Positions 11,100 through 22,290 of a stretch of 64,000 nucleotides of DNA are shown here, piece by piece. Location: the NCBI RefSeq assembly GCF_004798865.1, contig NW_025336259.1, forward strand, positions 2,772,408-2,836,407. The letters are read 5' to 3'. The notes beneath the pieces are model-generated. The model was not told the DNA's origin. It searched no databases and saw only the letters and a list, made by a program, of their open reading frames with translations. The position numbers and the translations under genes were made by a program. Each line of letters opens with the position of its first letter. The stretch's first letter is position 1. This stretch comes from Varanus komodoensis (Eukaryota; Chordata; Lepidosauria; Squamata; Varanidae).

Positions 11100-12150
11100 C
11101 CCTTTCAGTCTTTTTGGGGCCGTTGCTGCCTCGGCTGGGATTCCCTGCTTTTACATTCTGCGAAAGGCGCATCTGCTCCATGCAGGATACGCGCTACACT
11201 CTGCGTCGTGCGAAGACGTCTCATAAGGACGGGCAACCCGGCGGGTCCCAAATACACGCGATCTGCATCAGGATCCGACGTCGGGCGCGTCCCTTCTTCT
11301 CGCACGGAGCGGCCAAGCCCCCCTTCGGGCACCACGGTGGGGCGGCTCGCTCCGTCGGGCCACCCAAGGCAGCCCGCCACCCGCGGAGAGACCCCCTCGG
11401 GGAAAGGGGGCGGCGACGACCTCCCCATCTGCCCTCCCCACGAAGCAAAAAGAACCAGAAAGGGACGGGAAACACTCTTGGAGGAGGCGCGGAAAGTTAG
11501 CCCAGCCGGAGCGGGCTCGGCGCAGCAGCGAAAGGCGACGCGCACCTGGCCGCGGCACAAAGAGCAGGAACGGGGGAAGTCTGGTTCACACGGTCAGCGG
11601 GAGGAGCAAGCCGGCGAGCTCGCCGCCGATTCACCGGAGCACCGGCGCGGCGCGGCGGGACCCGGCGAGATGCGCGTTGCGGCTCCGGGCGGCGCGGCCA
11701 CCCCGCGCCGGCGCCGGGGGGCCCNNNNNNNNNNNNNNNNNNNNNNNNNNNNNNNNNNNNNNNNNNNNNNNNNNNNNNNNNNNNNNNNNNNNNNNNNNNN
11801 NNNNNNNNNNNNNNNNNNNNNNNNTGGCTGCCGGGGATGTCCTGCGCGGCCGCCCAGCCAGCCAGCCAGCCAGCCTCTCCGCGGCCGCCCCGCCCCTCGG
11901 AGCCGGACCTGCCGCGGGGGGGCCGCGGGGGGCGCGCGCCCGCGGGGGGCCGGGCCGGGGCCGCCTGCGCCGCGAACTTCGGCGGGACTGCGCGCTCGCT
12001 CTCGCTGGAGCCCTGCTGCCCCCGGGCCGGGGCTGCCGGGGGTCGGTCGCCGGGGGCGTCGGGAGGCGACCGGGCGAGAAGCAGCCCAGCGCTGCCAAGC
12101 GGGAGAGGAGAGGGACGTGCCAGGAGGCGGTGAAAAACGAGCCCCCCCCC
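11100..12150. promoter_or_regulatory. CpG island, candidate promoter (possibly PAK1, minus strand)
   Basis: Strongly GC- and CpG-rich sequence with many CGCG and GGCGC blocks, in sharp contrast to its AT-richer flanks, and broken by an assembly gap. In vertebrates such islands usually mark promoters. In human, PAK1 lies upstream of AQP11 in divergent orientation. AQP11 is on the plus strand here at 57 kb, so this island is a reasonable candidate for the PAK1 promoter reading leftward. That assignment rests on remembered synteny only; no PAK1 coding exon was seen. Long open frames over the island on both strands are the expected by-product of stop-poor GC sequence. Confidence 0.6.
11725..11824. 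other. Assembly gap (100 N)
   Basis: Exactly 100 ambiguous bases, the conventional placeholder for a gap of unknown size. It lies in the most GC-rich part of the CpG island, so sequence of unknown length, possibly including a first exon, is missing. Confidence 0.99.
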
Positions 12151-13180
12151 CCGCTTTATTTCTTTTATCCTTTTTTGCTTCTGGCATCCCATTTTTTAAT
12201 TACTAATAAGCAGGGTGGCCACTCCATTAAAGAAATTGCGGTAAATGTGAAAGCCGCTGGAGGACGAGTTGAATGTATGTTTAATAATGAGAATCATGAT
12301 GCAAAATAGTATGATGAAAAATGTTACTGATAGGGCTGCTACCCTTCGATTAATCAATATCTGAATTGATTAGCCGTCTATGGTACGTTTTCGTCGAAGG
12401 ACTGAAAACCCTGCCTGCCAAAGGGCTTACAATTTAAAAGACACGACACGAAAGGGAGAAGGGCAGAGGAGGGATGAGGCAAGCGAGCGAATTCGGTCAC
12501 CCACTGTTCAAGTGACATAGTAGGACTCAGCAACCTGCTGGAAAGGAAAGAGTTAAAGGAGGGGGGCCCGAATGGAGCTGGTCTTATGGAGTGGTCCCCC
12601 CCTGTATTGTGAGGCTGTGGCTGGATGGCAGTGATAAATGAGACCTGCTCTAGATGTTGAAATGCACCATATAAAGGCTTCCTCTTCAGCCTGCAAGGTT
12701 TAGGCTACACTCCTGAACCCAGTTTCCCCGGGGGAAGCACCACGGAATTCAGCAGGACATGCCCCCTGAGCAGACACGCATAGAAGGCCCTGTTAGCCAA
12801 TTGCTTGGTTAGTTGAATTGATCCCACAGGCATTGCCTAAAATATGTCTCGTATTATTGGTTAGCATACTGAAAAACATGTTAAACATCCTCTTAATACC
12901 ATTCCTTATAAAAATGCAGGTGGCAAGCAGCATCTTAAAAGAGGATTTCTTCCTCCTGGTGAAATCAGACTGTCAAACGCCTTTTCTGGGATTACACCAT
13001 TTGTGATGCACTGGAGAATCTTCCCAAAACAAAGGAAATGCGATTTCTGCTATTTCCAGCAGCAGTTTGCTTCATTTTCTCATTGCAGCCTTTCCGTCGG
13101 GCTGCAGCAGCAGAGGGAGAGCATGACGTTCTGCCCAGGCCGTCGGCTCTGTGTGTCTCCCCCGTCCCTGAAATGGGGCG
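12150..13180. other. No gene seen; small repeat remnants
   Basis: Contains a short palindromic patch at about 12,338-12,372 (ATTAATCAAT … ATTGATTA) and, just after it, a LINE-like scrap (GGGCTTACAATTTAAAAGAC). No coding segment is supported. Confidence 0.4.
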
Positions 13181-13184
13181 ACGG

Positions 13185-13640
13185 AGAGGATTGAGGGGCT
13201 GGAGCAATGACAACATCTGGGATTGTTTAGCTCAGAAAGAGGCAAGTCGGAGGCGTCATGAGAGAGATGTTCAAATTTAGGCATGCTACAGAGAGAGTGG
13301 ACAGGCGTGGATTTTGATTATCCCATGATGTCAAATAGCGGGAGATTCAGGACAGTTCTGGGAAAGAACTTCATGTAGCACCTAGTTAAACGATGGAATT
13401 CACTTCTGCAGGGTGCCACCCGTTTCGATGACGTTAAAGCGTGACTGGACAAATTCGCCGAAGGAGATGCTATCAATAGCCATCTGCTTCCCACCACATC
13501 GGGGTGGTTAGTCAGTGTACACCAGTTGCTGGGGAACATGGGCAGGGGTGTGCTCTTGCACTCCTGTTCTCCTTACGGGGTTCCTGTGGGACGGCCATAG
13601 AAGGCTAGACAAGATAGACCTTGGTGTGGTTTTTCTTACA
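13185..13640 (+). repeat. CR1/L3-like LINE 3' region
   Basis: Contains the family landmarks in order: GAGGGGCTGGAGCAATGAC, GTGGACAGG, TTAAACGATGGAATTCACTT, GACTGGACAAATTCGCCGA, CCAGTTGCTGGGGAACATGG and GCTAGACAAGATAGACCTTG. This is the longest forward copy in the window and explains the short reverse-oriented ends elsewhere. Confidence 0.85.
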
Positions 13641-14796
13641 TTCTTGCTAAGCAACTTTAAGAGCAAGTGTTTGAGTGTGTTTTTCCTCTACCATCCTCAT
13701 CCCATTTTTCTTTTTATGTTATATCTTTTACATCCATGGTGCCCGACCGTTTTCACTTGTGTACTCCGTGGCAGTCCATTTCCATAAATTGTACCCTTCA
13801 TATTAGCAAAATGTTAGTAATTAATATAGCTGTTGTTATGTCAAATTTACTGTAGCTGTAAATAAATAGCCCGATAATGGGATTAAAAGTCCATGGAATA
13901 ATAAGGTAAACAGATATTGTGCAAAACTCAGAAGAGTTTGCCATTATCCATTTTTTCACATAGCCCTAAATGTCCTGGTTTATACCCCTGAGGGTGTGCG
14001 TAGCCCAGATGGGAAATCACTATTTTAGACTATAAATTGGCAAGGTTGGTTTCTTTGGTTGCTCATCTTAAGCAAAGCTGAAGAGTAGAGGTTTAAAAAA
14101 AAACCTTAAAACAGATAGGTAAATTTATTCTATTAATTAGTCACTGAATTGCAACTGCTCTGAGCATAATTAAGCCTGGACCGAGCCCTCCTAGAATGAG
14201 AGGATTCTGAATCCAGGAACTTGGGTTGAGTATGAGGACTGAACAGTCCTGAAGTCTAATTTAGGGCAAGGAAGAGGAACTTCTGTTGCAGCTGGCTGGA
14301 TCTCAGAACTCCTTGCTACTATCTCCTGCAAAGCAGCAATCTACCAATCTATCCTAAACTACCTTCTGTGCACCTTTGTACTGAATCAAGCAATCTTGGA
14401 CTGCCCTATTATCAAAAGCAAACTTTACTGAGCATTCTTGGTTGGGCTGCTCCAGAGAACACAACTTGCTGTTTACACATCCTTTTGGAGAGCGATCTTA
14501 CAGCCCTGGACAGTATCTGAGGGATGATAAGATATTTCCGACTTCTGGATCCCAGGTCAGAGGCAGGGTTCAGACCTCGGAGCTGAGAAACAGCGCGCCA
14601 CCCCTTTCCCCCTTGCAGCTGGAACGGGAAGAGGCATGGGAGCTCCTCTCCGAGGTCAGGAAGCAACCTTGGAGAGCAGGAGAAGGGGGCATTCTGGGGC
14701 GAAGAGTGTCTCTTCCACTCCCGCTTGGCTTGGGATGATCATAAACCTCTGCATTGACCAGCTTGCAGGCTTTGCATCAGGAATGCACCCTTGATG
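13640..14796. other. No gene seen
   Basis: Mostly AT-rich unassigned sequence, with a GC-richer patch at 14,440-14,740 that holds overlapping frames of 84 and 98 codons on opposite strands. No domain is recognised. Confidence 0.4.
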
Positions 14797-14799
14797 CAA

Positions 14800-14842
<43 letters not shown>

Positions 14843-15000
14843 GAACATTTCTATGCCGCCCCTTGCCGAAGCCTCGGGGCGGCTTACAACACAATAAAAT
14901 GCAATACAATATAAAAATAACAATATAAAATTAAAATTAATAATATAAAATAAATAAATATAAACGATATAAAAGAAGTTATAAAAGAAAAGTTATCAAA
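14797..15000 (-). repeat. L2-like LINE 3' tail with (ATT)n
   Basis: An (ATT)n tract (14,799-14,842) is followed by TTTCTATGCCGCCCCTTGCC and GAAGCCTCGGGGCGGCTTAC, the reverse complement of the L2-like 3' UTR seen at 53,430-53,480. The microsatellite sits at the LINE's 3' end, as expected from tail slippage. Confidence 0.85.
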
Positions 15001-16433
15001 GAAAAGAAATGAATACATTTGTGTCTCACTCTGAATGGAGAACCGGCGGGTCAAATTCTCTGATGGCCAGGGGGATGTTTTGGTTGGGTGCAGACAGCTG
15101 CCAGACTGCACTCTTGGGCTGATTACGCTTTCATGTCTGGGTGTATTTTTTCTCCTTATTTCTGGCCGAGGAGTTGGCATTCATATGCAGATTTGACGCT
15201 GGCAGGGTTAGGCTGAGCGGAGAGGAAAAGCGCTTGCTCTTTGTGGCTTTTCTGTGTTTATGCTTCCTGCTCCAAGATCAAAGTCCTGCGGCATCTTCAT
15301 CGAACAAGTTTTCATAGGCCACTTCATCACTTGCATGAAGGATTATGCTCGTTAGTCAGGGGATCGGTGGAACAAAAGTCGAAAGAGTGAGTCAAATGAA
15401 AAAGGGTACCCAATAAAAACGTAATACGAAACTTGAGATAAGCCGTGATTGTGGGTTGTAACATGATCACCTTCCCTGGGCTACGTCAATTGTCTGCCAC
15501 GGAAACTGTTGTTTCGGTTCAGACCTAAACAAATCAAATCAAACTCCTTGTTGATTTCTCATTCCACAGTTTCTCTCTGGGTGCTGCAAGCTTAGGCCAT
15601 GACACTTGGTTAAAAAATGGTTTTAAGATGCCTGCCAAAGCTCTCTTGTTTCTGCAGCAACACAATGAATTCAGTTATCCCATGAAGGTTTGTGCCGTAA
15701 GAAACATACTGGTCTTTAAAGCCCCACCAGCCACTTTCTTATTTTTTGCTACAACAGAGGAACTCTGAAACTGCTAAATTTCTCTTTCTACAGCCTTCAC
15801 TTCCTGCAGATCAGCGATGAGACCATCTGGGAAAGCAATGGGGTTGGTGGAAAGGTACAGCTCTCTAGAAAGGAAATGACCTTCCCAGTACTGGAGAGCT
15901 TCCATGCTCTATAGGGTTCCCCACTGTTGCTTATTGACCCAAAGATCCCCCTGCCTTTCTCTTTTGTGACATGCTCTAAATCTTCCCCCAAGACTCAGGA
16001 AAGTGGAGGCTGCAGATCTGCCTTGCCAAGAAACTTGATTCGTCACCTACCACAGCGATTCACCACATCTGACAGCTTTCTCTGCTGATATGTCTCTAGG
16101 GGTCATTGCATTGTTTCCTCAATCGCTGTTTTCTCCTTGGCTGGGGTTACGCAGGAAACTGACAGCCGTTGCGAGGAATGTGCGCGCCACGGAGCGCCAA
16201 GCTGGCCTTTGGGATTTCACAAGCAGCTCTTGTCTTGCAGGGAACACCAGGGGATCCCCTGCAAAGGCTTTCTGGAAGAAATACTGTAGGAGTAGAAAAT
16301 GAGGGTGAACGGGGCAGGCATCCTCCATCAGCAATTCTGCCTGGACTTCGAAAGTCGTAAGTGACAAATGGGGTCAGTGCCTGCAGGTCCCAGAATTCAG
16401 AATTTCAGTCCTGGTAAAAACCATGCACTGAAT
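15000..16433. other. No gene seen
   Basis: Unassigned sequence. A patch at about 15,280-15,345 (AAAGTCCTGCGGCATCTTCA … CACTTCATCACTTGCATGAA) resembles a widespread reptile repeat whose family I cannot name. Confidence 0.4.
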
Positions 16434-16443
16434 GCCATGTCTT

Positions 16444-16864
16444 AGAAACAGAGCGAGTCAGAAGGGGCCTCGTGGGCCATCTAGTCTGACCCCCGGCTCC
16501 AGCCGGCTCTGCTCACAACATGCCCACCATGTGCATGTCCAGCCTGTCCTTGAACACCTGCACCAATGGGGCCTCAACAACCCCCCGTGGAAGCCCATTC
16601 CATACCCTCAGGTGGACTTTGAAGGTGCCATTTTCCTGGTCAGGAGAAAAGTGCTACAGAGAGAAAGGTCACTTGCTGAACCCTCTGGGAGTTGTTGCTA
16701 AGGGTACAGGAAGACAGAAAGGAGGAAAGGGAATCAGAGAAACAGAGCGAGTCAGAAGGGGCCTCGCGGGCCATCTAGTCTGACCCCCGGCTCCAGCCAG
16801 CTCCGCTCACGACATGCCCACCATGTGCATGTCCAGCCTGTCCTTGAACACCCTCACCGATGGC
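16444..16864 (-). repeat. CR1 composite with spacer, flanked by 10-bp target-site duplication
   Basis: Read on the minus strand: truncated CR1 3' end (16,864-16,736), spacer (16,735-16,613), then a second CR1 3' end (about 16,612-16,444). GCCATGTCTT lies directly outside both ends, at 16,434-16,443 and 16,865-16,874. One duplication around the whole composite shows that it was inserted as a single retrotransposition product. The internal junctions match those of the composite at 704-1,501. Confidence 0.9.
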
Positions 16865-16874
16865 GCCATGTCTT

Positions 16875-17630
16875 GTTATGCCTGTGCTCACTTGCTCACT
16901 CTCTTGCTTGCTTTCATCTGTGTAGCACCAGAGTGGATGGTGCGTGAGATGGCTGAACGAAAAAAGAAACAAGACTGAGTGACGCCATAAATACGGAGGT
17001 GGAAGTGTCAAAATATTAACCCTTGTGGGCTGCCAGCATTGTCTGGTTCAGAGTCCCAGCCCTGAGGTTCCACCCCACTGGCCCTCAAAGGGGGAAGAAA
17101 GCGGTGCACCAGGAGCTGGGAGGAGAGCAATGAAGCTGAGGACATCATACTGGTTCCTATCCCTTCTCTTCTCCTGCCCTTTACCTGCATGACAGAAAAT
17201 GGGTGTCTAGATCAGAGATCCACCACAAGGCCTGGCCGTGGAGATCAGCACTTCTGGACCTTGCTCTGGGCAAAGGTTGCCTGTCAGCAACCCTTGAGGC
17301 TTCCGTGCATCAAGGGCGTGGGGTGGATGTTCAGACAAGTAAGGCCTTCCACTCCCAGCATGCCCCAGCCAGTTCCCAGGTTGCTCCTTAAAAATATTAC
17401 AGAGCCAGCTTTAAAATTCAGAGTCAGCCCAACAGATTAAAGATTCAAAGCCTTGATCAGGTTTCTCAATCAGGCACATCTTGTAGGGAAAGGCCTTCCA
17501 CAGACTGGGAGCCATTCCAGAGAAGGCTCTGTCCAAGGTCTGAAGATGACCTTAGTCACTGGGCAGGAACACATTCCCCTGACCCCATATCTACTATGCT
17601 TCTTATGAGGCAGAGATATCTATTCCAGTA
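16875..17630. other. No gene seen
   Basis: Unassigned sequence with no convincing coding segment or recognised repeat. Confidence 0.4.
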
Positions 17631-17634
17631 ACAT

Positions 17635-18182
17635 AGAAACAGAGTGAGTCAGAAGGGTCCTCCTGGGCCATCTAGTCTGACCCCCGGCTCCAGTTGGCTC
17701 CGCTCACGACATGCCCACTATGGCCATGTCCAGCCTGTCCTTGAACACCCTCACCGATGGGGCCTCAACCACCTCCCGTGGAAGCCCATTCCACACCCTC
17801 GGGGTCCTGACTGTCAGGAAGTGCTTCCTGGCATCCAAATGGAACCTGGGTTCCCTGAGCTTGGCTCTGTTGGAGCGCATCCTGCCTTCCTCTGCAGGGG
17901 AGAACTGGTCTCTACCCACCTCTGTGTGACACCCCCTCACATACCTGCATGTCGCCAACGGATCCCCTCTGAGTCTCCTTTTCTCCAGGCTGAAGAGACC
18001 CAGTTCCCTCATTCTCGCCTCATACGGCATCCCCTGCAAACCGGCCACCAACCTTGTGGCCCTGCGCTGCACTGACTCTAACCTGGCTATATCCTTCCTG
18101 TAATGAGGGGCCCAAAACTGAGCACAACATTCCAGTGCACCAGAGTCATATAGAGTGGTAGTAATAGCTCTCTCGATCTAGA
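17635..18182 (-). repeat. CR1 LINE, 5'-truncated
   Basis: The minus strand encodes the CR1 C-terminal segment ([20 protein letters not shown], then [20 protein letters not shown]) and ends with the CR1 3' UTR and GTTTCTATGTTAC. The 5' truncation is at the CTAGATCGAGAGAGCTATTA block. Confidence 0.9.
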
Positions 18183-18184
18183 GA

Positions 18185-18775
18185 AAGGTGGAGATCCACA
18201 GCTCCTGGTTACCTGGATTCCTGCAACGAATACTGGGCTCTGGCCGCAGTCGTGCACCTGCTGACCTGGGGGCAAGCCTGGCGGAGCGCAGCCATTCCTC
18301 CTCCTGAGTGGATGATGGCATTTTTTTCTGAGCAAATGGAATACGGATGTATAGGCAGATCTTGGTCTCATCCCACAGGGAGCACTGACTTCCCTGAAGG
18401 TGGAAGACCCTCACCCCGCCCCCCGCAGGTCAATTAGGCAGTTTAGGCATTCAGTCCTGAGAATGCACACTTGTGTTGACAAGTTAGGATGTATTGGATG
18501 AGCCAAGAGGATGCTTAATGCCCAAAACATGCACACTCCACATAGTCCAGCAATGTAAGCATCATGCGCACAAGCAAGTGAGGATTTACATAGTGGGTGA
18601 GTATTTTCCGGTCCCTAAATCAGGGGAAGGATCCCCAAAGTCCTGACAGAACTAGTGTGGAGATTGCAAAATTATTGTAATTATCATTACATTTTATTAA
18701 ATGTATGTGTCAGTTCCCACTGCAGAAAGCAAACAGAGAAGTCCATCATCAATACAACAGCGGGGGAACCCAAAT
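18185..18775. other. No gene seen
   Basis: Unassigned sequence between a truncated CR1 and an AT-rich L2-like tail. Confidence 0.4.
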
Positions 18776-18779
18776 AAAA

Positions 18780-19012
18780 TACATACTGTAATTCATGCAA
18801 TATTTTTATTTGCTTAATATTTTAACTAATTTTAATCTAGTTAATTTTAATCTTAATTATTCTCAGTCAGAGCTTCATATGTTCATTATGTAATTTTATT
18901 TTGCTGTATTTATTTATTGTAATTGATTATTATGTTGTAAGCCATCCTGGCACATTTGAGAAGGGCGGGGTAGAAATATTGTAAATAAACAAATAAATAA
19001 AATACAAATGTA
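18780..19012 (+). repeat. L2-like LINE 3' tail
   Basis: AT-rich sequence leading to TTGTAAGCCATCCTGGCACA, AAGGGCGGGGTAGAAATATT and an (AAAT)n-type tail, the usual L2-like 3' end in this window. Confidence 0.75.
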
Positions 19013-19870
19013 AATGTAAATGATCTCCATAGAACATAATCCCAACATGCTACAAAAAATCGCTACATTTGGGGGTCGAAGGAGGGGAGGAGCAGCAAAG
19101 AATGTATAAAGTTCTACCAGGGATGCACAAGCACACACAAGCACCAACCTCTTGTACATAATTGGAAGATGCTCTTGGGGGTGCGGAGTAATACATTTTG
19201 CCGGTTCTGTCATGCCACGAATGCTTGTCATGTGTCATCCATGCCCCTTTTCTAATTATGCTGGCCAATCAGCATGCTGGCACACTGCAAAAAAGAGTAC
19301 ACGGTCATAAATCAGATATCAGAAGCCCGAGAGTATGCGCACTTTCCTGGAAATGAGGCGCATTGTCAAAGCGTGCCGAAGGCAGAGACGTGGGTGTCGG
19401 AGTGGCTGTATCCACCCCCGGCTGCAGGCTGGGTGGCAGGCCGCAGTTCCTCTGACGCTGGAGCCGCGAGCCTCAGTGACAGCAGGGCGACATGAGGCCC
19501 CCCAGGTGTTTGACCTACACCTTCTGTTGGTCCTCAGCACTGACCATGGATGGAAGCTGCAGGCAAACATCTGGAGATGTTGCTAAGCCCAATGGAAAAT
19601 CCTTCCCCTCCCCCCCAAGATGTATAGAATCCTGCTATACATTGAGATAGGCAATCTTTCTTCTGTCACACTCACAATTAAACTTGGCCTATCACAACGA
19701 AGCACCATACATTGACAGACAGCATGGCAGCCAGAGACACAACCAGTGTTACTTTTCCTGGCCTGGAGATGCAGCTATAAAAAGAAGTGTGCAGTTTCAC
19801 CTGTACAATTCCTGCTTTCCTGTGGGAAAACATCAACAACACCTTTATATTTCTGCCTCTGCCAGGAGCC
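19013..19870. other. No gene seen
   Basis: Unassigned sequence; no repeat or coding segment recognised. Confidence 0.35.
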
Positions 19871-19875
19871 GTCAA

Positions 19876-20437
19876 CACAGACTTTGAAGGTGACATTTTC
19901 CTGGTCAGGAGAAAAGTGCTACAGAGAGAAAGGTCACTTGCTGAGCCCTCTGGGAGTTGTTGCTAAGGGTACAGGAAGACAGAAAGGAGGAAAGGGAAAC
20001 AGAGAAACAGAGCGAGTCAGAAGGGGTCTCCTGGGCCATCTAGTCTGACCCCTGGCTCCAGCCGGCTCCGCTCACAACATGCCCACCATGTGCATGTCCA
20101 GCCTGTCCTTGAACACCGTCCCCATGGGGCCTCAGCCACCTCCCGTGGAAGCCCATTCCACACCCTCGGGGTCCTGACTGTCAGGAAGTGCTTCCTGGCA
20201 TCCAAATGGAGCCTGGGTTCCCTGAGCTTTGCTCTGTTGGAGTGTGTCCTGCCTTCTTCTGCAGGGGAGAACAGGTCTCTACCCACCTCCGTGTGACACC
20301 CCCTCACACACCTGTATATCACCAACAGATCCCCTCGGAGTCTCCTCTTCTCCAGGCTGAAAAGACCCAGTTCCCTCAGCCTCGCCTCATACGGCATCCC
20401 CTGCAAACCGGCCACCAGCCTTGTGGCCCTTCGCTTC
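19876..20437 (-). repeat. CR1 LINE with the shared spacer at its 3' end
   Basis: On the minus strand, a truncated CR1 (20,437 to about 20,003, encoding [20 protein letters not shown]) runs into the same spacer as in the two composites (20,002-19,876). The second CR1 3' end is absent: the sequence departs at the spacer's AAAGTC, exactly where the composites join their second CR1. This copy is either close to the source locus or an insertion that ended at that point. Confidence 0.85.
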
Positions 20438-20899
20438 CATGGAAGTGGTAAACGTTCCATGGAACCTAGTTAGCTTATGGAAATGAAGCCTGCCAACTTA
20501 CATGGCTGAGGAGGATGAGGGCTACACGGCAGACGGATTGAACTTTTGCTATCAGAACTAGCAGGGTACTGAAAGGTCTGTGAATGCCACACCAGTGATG
20601 GCCCACTGGCCCTGATTGCCTCCCCATTTCTGCTGATTTTGACCCACAGAGGGTACGCACGGCTTGGAGCTGCCGGACCTGGGGATTGCCCCCCACAGCG
20701 CAACATTACATCACAACTGACATCTCAGGCCTTTTCCAGCTGCCTCCTCTGGGGGAGGTTAAGAGGCTGGGAAAGGGCCTTTCGGGTGGAAGCTCCCAGT
20801 CATGAAAAACAAATCTCCCCAGTGAGGTCCACCTGGCAGCAATACTGCCATCCTTTGGGCCCCTTCTGCTCTCAGGCATTTCACAACATCTCATGAGAG

Positions 20900-21065
20900 T
20901 TTTAACTGGTCCTCGGATTTCTATTGTGCATCATTTTTTATCCTTTCTGTATATAAATGGCTTTTATACTGCATTGGATATTGTATTTTTAAGGTTTTAA
21001 TCTGTTGTAAGCCACTGATAGCTTTGGCTATTCAGAAGTGTAGAAATGTGAATGTCACTACAGTT
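20900..21065 (+). repeat. L2-like LINE 3' tail, diverged
   Basis: Contains TTTTAATCTGTTGTAAGCCA and ATTCAGAAGTGTAGAAATGT, a diverged version of the GTAAGCCGC … TAGAAAT tail. Confidence 0.6.
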
Positions 21066-21324
21066 ACTACCACCATAATAATATTGATATTATTATTACC
21101 AAAAAGACCTCAGTTCGAGGGCAGTTTGCCTCAGTCCTGCTTATTCTCTTCCAATAGACCTCTAGCTCACAACCACTAGAAAAAGGATGCTACACAACTA
21201 GAAGATGGAGCTTCGGTCATGAGGAAGTATAGGAGTGAAATAAATAATCTCTTTGGACTAACCCAGCAGAATCCGTCTTCTGTTCGCATGAATGCTCGGA
21301 ATGAATTTACTGAGAGAAACAAAA

Positions 21325-21431
21325 TTGGGAACACAGGAAGCTGCCTCAAGCTATGGCAGTCTGTTGGTCCTCCCAGCTCCTGGCAGTGACTCTCAGTGGA
21401 CTCACGGAGAGGACCTTCCCAGCACTACCTG
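21325..21431 (-). repeat. tRNA-derived SINE, right part of a copy split by CR1
   Basis: Contains GGAAGCTGCCTCAAGCTATG and CCTTCCCAGCACTACCTGG, the reverse of the SINE body. The rest of the copy resumes at 22,237 after a CR1 insertion. Confidence 0.7.
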
Positions 21432-22236
21432 GAAGGGGGCAGGAGACAACAGGATGGTGTTCAATGTGGATAAGGGCAAGGTCTTGCACTTGAGGCATAG
21501 GAATAGGTGTCATAAGTACAGGTTAGGTGACAAGTGGCTGGAGAGCAGCACTTGTGGAAGGGACCTCGGGGTGCTGGTTGACTGCAGGCTGAACATGAGC
21601 CAGCCGTGTGATGCGGTGGCCAAGAGGGCGAACGCCACCCTTGGTTGCATAGCCAGAAGTGTGGCTTCTAGATCAAGAGAGGGATTACTGCCACTCTACA
21701 CGACTCTGGTGCGCCCACAACTGGAATATTGTGCTCAGTTTTGGGCCCCTCATTACGGGAAGGATGTAGCCAGGTTGGAGTCAGTGCAGTGTCGGGCCAT
21801 AAGGTTGGTGGCCAGTTTGTAGGGGATGGGGTATGAGGCGAGACTGAGGGAACTGGGTCTCTTCAGCCTGGAGAAGAGGAGACTCTGGGGGATCTGTTGG
21901 CGACATATAGGTACATGAGGGGGTGTCACATGGAGATGGGTAGAGACCTGTTCTCCCCTGCAAAGGAAGGCAGGACGCACTCCAACAGAGCCAAGCGCAG
22001 GAAACGAAGGCTCCATTTGGATGCCAGGAAGCACTTCCTGACAGTCAGGACCCCGTGGGTGTGGAATGGGCTTCCACGAGAGGTCGTTGAGGCCCCATCG
22101 GTGAGGATGTTCAAAGGTAGGCTGGACATGCACATGGTGGGCATGTTGTGAGTGGAGCCAGCTGGAGCCAGGGGTCAGACTAGATGGCCTGGGAGGCCCC
22201 TTCTGACTCGCTCTCTTTCTATGTTTCTATGACATG
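21432..22236 (+). repeat. CR1 LINE, 5'-truncated, inserted into a SINE
   Basis: Encodes the CR1 reverse-transcriptase C-terminal third (GDNRMVFNVDKGKVLHLRHR … WLESSTCGRDLGVLVDCRLN … LLPLYTTLVRPQLEYCAQFW) open for about 130 codons, with a stop before the final part. It ends in two copies of the TTTCTATG tail unit. It splits a tRNA-derived SINE and is therefore younger than that SINE. Confidence 0.9.
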
Positions 22237-22290
22237 CCAGCCATTGAACCCAGAACCTCTGCCATGCAAAGCTAGACTACTTACCTCTAA
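22237..22290 (-). repeat. tRNA-derived SINE, head part of a copy split by CR1
   Basis: ACATGCCAGCCATTGAACCC and AGAACCTCTGCCATGCAAAG continue the SINE from 21,431, the reverse of the tRNA-like B-box region. Confidence 0.7.

Noticed and set aside
11067-12206. 379-codon plus-strand frame and several minus-strand frames over the 11-12 kb island
   Set aside because: They run through the N gap, are dominated by low-complexity R/P/G/A, and are expected in stop-poor GC-rich DNA.
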